A DNA stretch of 10,265 nt from Alkanindiges sp. GTDB lineage: Bacteria > Pseudomonadota > Gammaproteobacteria > Pseudomonadales > Moraxellaceae. Below, in pieces: positions 6,688 through 10,265 of the stretch. Every line of letters begins with the position of its first letter. Position 1 is the first letter of the stretch. Under the pieces are notes generated by a model. It saw nothing but the letters and a program-made list of their open reading frames with translations, was not told the DNA's origin and ran no database searches. Position numbers and translations under genes: made by a program. The stretch spans positions 1 to 10,265 of the forward strand of contig JASLIR010000104.1 in assembly GCA_030152125.1 (NCBI GenBank). The letters run 5' to 3'.

Positions 6688-6826
6688 TATACGGACTGCG
6701 TTGTCGGCTAAAATTGGTTCAAACAAGGCGTGAAACGCAGGCAATGGCAGGCCCTTGTCAAGTTTCACATGAGGCACGATTATAGTGTCGTAAGGTTTGG
6801 GGCAATTTTAGCCACAACCTGAGCAA

Positions 6827-6847
6827 GGTCAAAGCACTGCTTTGACC
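6827..6847. repeat. Central perfect palindrome of the MITE-like element
   Basis: Ten-base arms around a single central base (6837), only three bases from the geometric midpoint of the element. As RNA this would need a few bases to open as a loop, leaving a stem of about 8 bp. Confidence 0.8.
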
Positions 6848-6980
6848 GCAGCGCAAGGCGCAGCTAGGGACAGGGACGGTTTTTGCCGCTGCTTCGTTAT
6901 TCGTTGCTCCTTTAGAACCACTAAAAATCGCAACTCGTGCCTTGCATCGGCTAAAAACCGTCCGCTGTCGCAACCTTATC

Positions 6981-7000
6981 TGAATTGTCAACAGACCCTA
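6981..7000 (-). repeat. Right terminal inverted repeat of the MITE-like element
   Basis: Twenty-base end finishing ACAGACCCTA, the inverse of the left end with one mismatch. The terminal TA is the proposed target-site duplicate. Confidence 0.85.
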
Positions 7001-7034
7001 AAGCTCCGCTCATTTTTTTGTAATAAATACAGCC

Positions 7035-8063
7035 TTAAACATTCAACCGGATCAAGGTGGTACCATTGGCTTGTGGGATAAATACAATCTCACAGTCAAT
7101 AAAGCGCTGGATCATCTCGGCCTGGGTACGGGTGTGCTCACTAATCACCTGTGCGGTAAATTCGCCACCCTTACCTAAGGCCAAAGGCAGCAATAACTGG
7201 TCGGCCAGATGCTCGTCCACCACTGCTTGCGAATCAAGATAAGCCTGCACTTCACGCGCCAGCTCAACACCCACCTGTTCCGAGCTTTTCTTCACTTCAC
7301 CCAGAATGGAAATCACCTGCCTGTGCTGCTCGCTGTCAATCAGCACAAAGGCCGTATTACCCTGGCTGCTTCCTTGCGGGTATAACTGCTCGCGATGATT
7401 CAGGGTAAGGCGCTTGTCCAGTGTCGCCAGCTCGCGCTGGGCAATTTCCTGCGGGATATTCAGTGCAACCGCATAGGCATGCAGTGATTGCAATGCCCCG
7501 CGCTCAAGCACAGAAAAATGCTTCCTGTCATGCCATGCAGCAATGGTTGCCGAAACTTTGCCGCCACCCACCGGAAAGAAACCAGCTTTTTCCAGCTTAA
7601 AGTCCACATCCGCACCCATTTTTTGCAAAGCGGGTAAAAAGGCCTGCTGCACAAAATCAGCAGTCGGCGCCATCGGGTTATGGGTGCCGCCATGAATGGT
7701 AAGCTGGCTAGGCTGATCCTGCACCATCAGGGCAGGCAGCAAAGTTTGAAACACCAGCATGGTGCTGCCGGCAGAGCCAATGCGGAATTCGTACTGCCCG
7801 GCCTGTACCTGCTGCGGCGCAAAATGCAGGTGGGTGCTATGCAGTTCCGCCCCTTCCACCGTAGCATTACTAATACGCTGCGATGCCTGCACACACACCA
7901 GATGCTGACGCATCAGGCCCGGCTTTTTACGCCCGGCCCGGATATTTTGCAGCTCAAAAGACTGCCCGCTAATCATGGACAGTGACAATGCGGTTCTTAA
8001 AATCTGCCCGCCGCCTTCGCCTTGTGAACCATCAATTAAAATTGTTTGTTGTTTCATATTCAT
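7035..8063 (-). CDS. rtcA: RNA 3'-terminal phosphate cyclase
   Basis: RtcA converts an RNA 3'-phosphate to a 2',3'-cyclic phosphate using ATP, through a covalent enzyme-AMP intermediate; it takes part in RNA repair and can also adenylate 5'-phosphate ends. At 342 residues it has the usual family length. The hallmark N-terminal motif DGSQGEGGGQILRTALSLS is at 11-29, with RAGRKKPGL (42-50) and GSAGSTMLVFQ (96-106) also typical. The conserved HLADQLLLPLAL is at 285-296, and His310 (SEH) lines up with the AMP-accepting histidine of E. coli RtcA (His309). All key residues are present, so the enzyme should be active. Starts at 8063 and 8057 are both possible; a GAAAG precedes the first. In many bacteria rtcA is with rtcB and the regulator rtcR; neither is in this window. 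It is divergent from the SDR gene. Confidence 0.95.
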   Translation of the reverse strand: MNMKQQTILIDGSQGEGGGQILRTALSLSMISGQSFELQNIRAGRKKPGLMRQHLVCVQASQRISNATVEGAELHSTHLHFAPQQVQAGQYEFRIGSAGSTMLVFQTLLPALMVQDQPSQLTIHGGTHNPMAPTADFVQQAFLPALQKMGADVDFKLEKAGFFPVGGGKVSATIAAWHDRKHFSVLERGALQSLHAYAVALNIPQEIAQRELATLDKRLTLNHREQLYPQGSSQGNTAFVLIDSEQHRQVISILGEVKKSSEQVGVELAREVQAYLDSQAVVDEHLADQLLLPLALGKGGEFTAQVISEHTRTQAEMIQRFIDCEIVFIPQANGTTLIRLNV

Positions 8064-8103
8064 ACTACTTTCTTTCTATTTCAACTCGAAAAGTTGGCCT
8101 TAA

Positions 8104-8133
8104 TTGCTTATTCCACCAATAGCCAACTATGTT
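8104..8133 (+). promoter_or_regulatory. Possible sigma-70 promoter for the SDR gene
   Basis: TTGCTT (8104-8109) and TATGTT (8128-8133) are separated by 18 bases in the divergent region between rtcA and the SDR gene, about 65 bases before the SDR start. Both hexamers match the consensus only in part, so this is a weak call. Confidence 0.3.
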
Positions 8134-8198
8134 ACATTCCATCACCATGCGGTTGCTGCCAACCACCATGTACCTGCCTGTAGGAAAAGGACTTCACC

Positions 8199-9029
8199 AT
8201 GAATAAAAAAACCAAAGCATTCCATAATAAACTTGCGCTGATTACCGGTGCCGGTTCCGGCATTGGCCGTGCCACTGCCCTTAAGTTTGCCGACCTTGGC
8301 GCACGTTTAATCCTGTGCGACATCAATCTGGAAAACCTGCAGCAAACCGAAGAACTGCTGCTCAACAAAAACAACATGCCCACCCTAAAAGTGCTGGATG
8401 TGTCCAGCTGGCAAGCCATGCAGGACCTGGCCCAGGAAATTCACGACGAGTTTGGCAGCATTGAAATCCTGGTTAACAATGCTGGTGTAGCCACCTCTGG
8501 CGACTTTTTAAGTACCCCGATTGACGACTGGCACTGGGTGCTGGGCATCAACCTGATGGGTGTGGTACATGGCTGTAAAGCCTTTGCCCCCTACATGGTG
8601 CAGGACAAACGCGGCCACATTGTTAACATTGCTTCCGCCGCTGGCTATTACGCCGCCCCGGATATGTCCGCCTATTCTGCCAGTAAACACGCGGTGATGG
8701 GCTTAAGTGAATCCCTGCGTATTGAACTGGCCGAACATAAAATTGGTGTAAGCACCATTTGCCCCGGTGTGATTAACACCAACATTGTAAAAGCCATGCG
8801 TGCCAACGGCAGTACCGTTAAATCACATGACAAAATTGCCAATATTTACGTAAAACGCAACTATGGCCCGGAACATGTGGCCGATGCCATTGCCGATGCC
8901 GTAATCCACAACCGTGGTGTGGTACCGGTTAGCCCGGAAGCATGGGCACTCTACGCTGGCAAACGCTTTGTGCCCGGCACCATGGACAGCGTGCAACGCT
9001 CCTGGCTGTTCCGCAAGTTAAAGCCTTAA
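8199..9029 (+). CDS. Classical SDR-family NAD(P)-dependent oxidoreductase
   Basis: A 276-residue classical short-chain dehydrogenase/reductase, a cytosolic enzyme that interconverts alcohols and ketones with a nicotinamide cofactor. The Rossmann glycine motif TGAGSGIG is at 16-23; Asp41 at the end of the second strand suggests NAD(H) rather than NADP(H). NNAG is at 93-96, and the catalytic tetrad is Asn118, Ser146, Tyr159 and Lys163 (YSASK). The PG motif (189-190) begins the substrate loop. The C-terminal tail from about 250 (ALYAGKRFVPGTMDSVQRSWLFRKLKP) extends past the core and may contact substrate or membrane. AAGGA (8187-8191) is seven bases before the ATG. Substrate is unknown and neighbours give no pathway. 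The C-terminus, KLKP-stop, lies inside a perfect palindrome. Confidence 0.92.
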   Translation: MNKKTKAFHNKLALITGAGSGIGRATALKFADLGARLILCDINLENLQQTEELLLNKNNMPTLKVLDVSSWQAMQDLAQEIHDEFGSIEILVNNAGVATSGDFLSTPIDDWHWVLGINLMGVVHGCKAFAPYMVQDKRGHIVNIASAAGYYAAPDMSAYSASKHAVMGLSESLRIELAEHKIGVSTICPGVINTNIVKAMRANGSTVKSHDKIANIYVKRNYGPEHVADAIADAVIHNRGVVPVSPEAWALYAGKRFVPGTMDSVQRSWLFRKLKP

Positions 9030-9042
9030 GGCTTTAACTTGC
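9013..9042 (+). terminator. Perfect 30-bp palindrome spanning the SDR stop codon
   Basis: The 15 bases 9013-9027 are exactly reverse-complementary to 9028-9042. The TAA stop (9027-9029) sits at the centre, so the RNA would fold into a 13-bp stem with the stop codon in the 4-base loop. No T-run follows, so it is either a poor terminator or a structure acting on translation termination or message stability. Confidence 0.6.
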
Positions 9043-9290
9043 TGTCTACCATAATAAAAAGAACATACTGTCAGTGCATGGTAGTGCGATGTAACAGGTA
9101 ACTTTGCGGTTTAGGCAAAGGTTGCCATGTGACTGGTGCGGAGCGTAAGTTGTGCTTTAATACACGCGCTCACCGTGCGCCAGAGCCCTCTGATATTTAT
9201 TCAACCCCTCAGACGGGAATTACGGGGGTCTTGCACTCGCCCAGTATGTCCTAACCGTGTTGGCCTGCCGCTACAGCAGGCCATATCTGT
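9043..9290 (+). ncRNA. Structured non-coding stretch, possible small RNA or long 3' UTR
   Basis: No credible gene lies between the SDR stop and the next minus-strand gene. The plus strand instead shows successive foldable segments: CTACCAT (9046-9052) with ATGGTAG (9078-9084); GGTAAC-TTTGC with GCAAA-GGTTGCC around 9097-9126; a hairpin around 9134-9183 built on GAGCG/CGCTC with flanking TGGTGC/GCGCCA; and CAGAG/CTCTG just after. The stretch ends in a terminator with T's on the plus strand. I do not recognise a known family; 6S, tmRNA, SRP and RNase P signatures were looked for and not seen. No convincing promoter was found, so it may be a processed 3' UTR of the SDR message. Confidence 0.3.
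9261..9290 (+). terminator. Rho-independent terminator closing the structured region
   Basis: Perfect 8-bp GC-rich stem, TGGCCTGC (9261-9268) with GCAGGCCA (9276-9283), 7-base loop, followed by TATCTGTTTT. The T-rich side is on the plus strand, so it ends a plus-strand transcript rather than the convergent DIP1984-family gene. Confidence 0.65.
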
Positions 9291-9316
9291 TTTAAATCAT
9301 TTTCTAAGAGACCAGC

Positions 9317-9775
9317 TTAAGCCACCAGATCAATCTGCCAGTTGGCGGCCTGAATCTGAATATTGATATCCCTTAGCTTGGCGCTGATATCATCGGCCTG
9401 TTTTTGCAGGCTGGATACCGGAATCACCTTAATCCACTTAATTTCCCGTACGCTGTAACGGTCAGGCTCGCGGTGGGTATTTTCAATGGCACTGGTTATC
9501 AGCTTATGCCGTTCCAGCAGCTCATCCCGTTTGGTTAACAGTTCCAGCATGTTACGGCCATCCGCCAGTGTGGCCTGCGCATTGGTACGGTGAATATTCA
9601 ATACCAGTTGCTGCAACTCATCCGACAAGGCAAATGCCTGTTTCATCAGTGCATTTGGCTCTTCCGCCGGTTCATCACCTTCCTGCACCAGCACATTGGC
9701 ATTAATCCGCTGCTTTAGGGAAGCCAGCTTGCGTTGCTGGTCGCTACGTAATAATAATGCTTCTGCAAGTTTCAT
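9317..9775 (-). CDS. DIP1984-family protein (DUF6847)
   Basis: A 152-residue, mostly helical, charged protein of the family named after Corynebacterium diphtheriae DIP1984; some databases label members 'septicolysin', which I would not trust as a function. The opening MKLAEALLLRSDQQRKLASLKQRINANVLVQEGDEPAE is characteristic. Heptad-like stretches in residues 1-30, 42-65 and 123-145 suggest a coiled-coil or helical bundle. There is no signal peptide or membrane segment, so it is cytosolic. An AGAGGA ribosome site lies about eight bases before the ATG at 9775. It follows the upstream minus-strand gene by 18 bases and is surely cotranscribed with it. Molecular function is unknown. Confidence 0.88.
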   Translation of the reverse strand: MKLAEALLLRSDQQRKLASLKQRINANVLVQEGDEPAEEPNALMKQAFALSDELQQLVLNIHRTNAQATLADGRNMLELLTKRDELLERHKLITSAIENTHREPDRYSVREIKWIKVIPVSSLQKQADDISAKLRDINIQIQAANWQIDLVA

Positions 9776-9793
9776 TTTTTGTATCCTCTATTC

Positions 9794-10265
9794 TTACTCA
9801 TTCCTGGCGGCTAAACCTAAATGCGCCAGTGCCCTGCCATATTCCCACTGATGCCGCTTGCTTAAATCAGGCTGCGCCAGTTTGCCAGCAAGTACCTGCT
9901 GCATGCTGAATTTAAAGCCATCTTCAGAAATCCAGTCCGTCATTTTGCGGTTTAAGTCTTCTTCCTCAAATGCCGACTCAAACCTGCCCGTTTCAAAATT
10001 GCACATCAACATAAATACAAAGTTATTAAACGGTCCGGCCTGATCAATCACCACCTGCCACTGCTTTAACAAAGGCCAAATATCCAGCCCGGCCAGATGG
10101 AACATCAATACGGTACCTTCCAGCACAGCATCCGCTTCAATATCATCATCGGTACACTTGGATGCAAAATAAGCCGATGCAAAACGCTGCAAAAAATCAA
10201 TTTCCTGCTCCACCCAAAGGCCGCTGTCACATTTGCACTTATCAAATATAAATTCTTCTCCGATG
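9794..10265 (-). CDS. Unrecognised protein, 5' end outside the window
   Basis: I do not recognise this protein. A GTG at 10213 could be taken as the start, giving 139 residues, but the frame has no stop from there to the window edge and reads on as plausible protein (FDKCKCDSGLW just before the GTG), so the true start is probably off the window. No ribosome site precedes the GTG. The visible part of about 157 residues is acidic, with a C-x-C pair in the extra segment, two hydrophobic helices too short and polar to be membrane spans (around FHLAGLDIWPLL and FVFMLMC), and a charged C-terminus ending LGLAARNE. It lies 18 bases before the DIP1984-family gene, so the two form an operon. A cytosolic role is likely; function is open. 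Confidence 0.7.
   Translation of the reverse strand, partial: IGEEFIFDKCKCDSGLWVEQEIDFLQRFASAYFASKCTDDDIEADAVLEGTVLMFHLAGLDIWPLLKQWQVVIDQAGPFNNFVFMLMCNFETGRFESAFEEEDLNRKMTDWISEDGFKFSMQQVLAGKLAQPDLSKRHQWEYGRALAHLGLAARNE

Larger units (their letters stand above)
6668..7000. mobile_element. MITE-like non-autonomous element with 20-bp terminal inverted repeats
   Basis: The left end TAGGGTCTGTTGACATTTCA (6668-6687) is the inverted copy of the right end (6981-7000) with one mismatch in 20. Both ends carry TA, the target duplication expected for IS630/Tc1-mariner-type transposition, so the transposed part would be 6670-6998. The 333-bp body has no credible transposase or other gene. It is packed with internal inverted repeats: a left stem (6700-6716 with 6803-6818, one bulge), a perfect 21-base palindrome near the centre (6827-6847) and a right stem (6869-6888 with 6948-6968, two bulged bases). 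Ends, size, TA borders and folding fit a miniature inverted-repeat transposable element moved by a transposase coded elsewhere. It sits between rtcA and the six-cysteine gene and interrupts neither. Confidence 0.8.

Noticed and set aside
6758..7081. Open frames on both strands inside and beside the MITE-like element (6758-6991 minus, 6842-7081 plus)
   Set aside because: They cover the hairpins of the repeat, have no ribosome site or recognisable domain, and one runs into rtcA; they look like chance frames.
9043..9290. Known structural RNA (6S, tmRNA, SRP RNA, RNase P RNA) in the region after the SDR gene
   Set aside because: None of the conserved sequence signatures I know for these RNAs could be found on either strand, and the neighbours are not the usual ones.
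9136..9366. 76-residue plus-strand open frame after the SDR gene
   Set aside because: It runs through the terminator hairpin and into the DIP1984-family gene on the other strand, with no ribosome site; the protein looks random.
1..10265. CRISPR array, tRNA genes, phage genes or a toxin-antitoxin pair
   Set aside because: No regularly spaced direct repeats, cloverleaf patterns or matching protein motifs were seen on either strand.

Overview
The window is bacterial chromosome of intermediate GC with Gram-negative features: three consecutive lipoprotein signals, a CsgG-type protein, and periplasmic or secreted proteins. The csgG-like / DUF4810 / DUF799 trio is the arrangement known from Neisseria (the GNA1162 locus) and from gammaproteobacteria. 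Taken with the base composition and the small TA-flanked repeat, I lean towards a gammaproteobacterium, perhaps Moraxellaceae. This is inference; no rRNA or other phylogenetic marker is present.

Layout. Left edge to 1607 (+): the 3' part of an ABC exporter whose start lies outside the window, followed by an 18-bp hairpin. 1608-1922: a gene-free AT-rich leader. 1923-4011 (+): two paralogous secreted M23 metallopeptidases sharing an 88-residue C-terminal module, one copy in the first protein and two in the second, closed by a bidirectional terminator. 5851-4089 (-): an operon of three lipoproteins, CsgG-like then DUF4810 then DUF799/GNA1162. 6507-6013 (-): an unrecognised membrane-anchored or secreted protein with six cysteines. 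6668-7000: a 333-bp MITE-like element with 20-bp terminal inverted repeats, TA ends and internal hairpins. 8063-7035 (-): rtcA, RNA 3'-phosphate cyclase, without rtcB or rtcR here. 8199-9029 (+), divergent from rtcA: a classical SDR oxidoreductase whose stop codon lies in a perfect 30-bp palindrome. 9043-9290: a structured non-coding stretch ending in a plus-strand terminator, possibly a small RNA or a long 3' UTR. Right edge (-): a DIP1984-family coiled-coil protein preceded in the same operon by an unrecognised gene that runs off the window.

How the genes relate. Envelope themes dominate the left two thirds: export, peptidoglycan-type peptidases and outer-membrane lipoproteins. Only the lipoprotein trio and the last minus-strand pair are convincing operons; the M23 pair is co-oriented with a hairpin between its members. 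The rtcA, SDR and DIP1984 genes look like unrelated neighbours. I found no CRISPR array, tRNA, rRNA, phage gene or transposase gene. The features most worth following are the repeat element, the modular M23 pair, the structured region after the SDR gene and the two unrecognised proteins.
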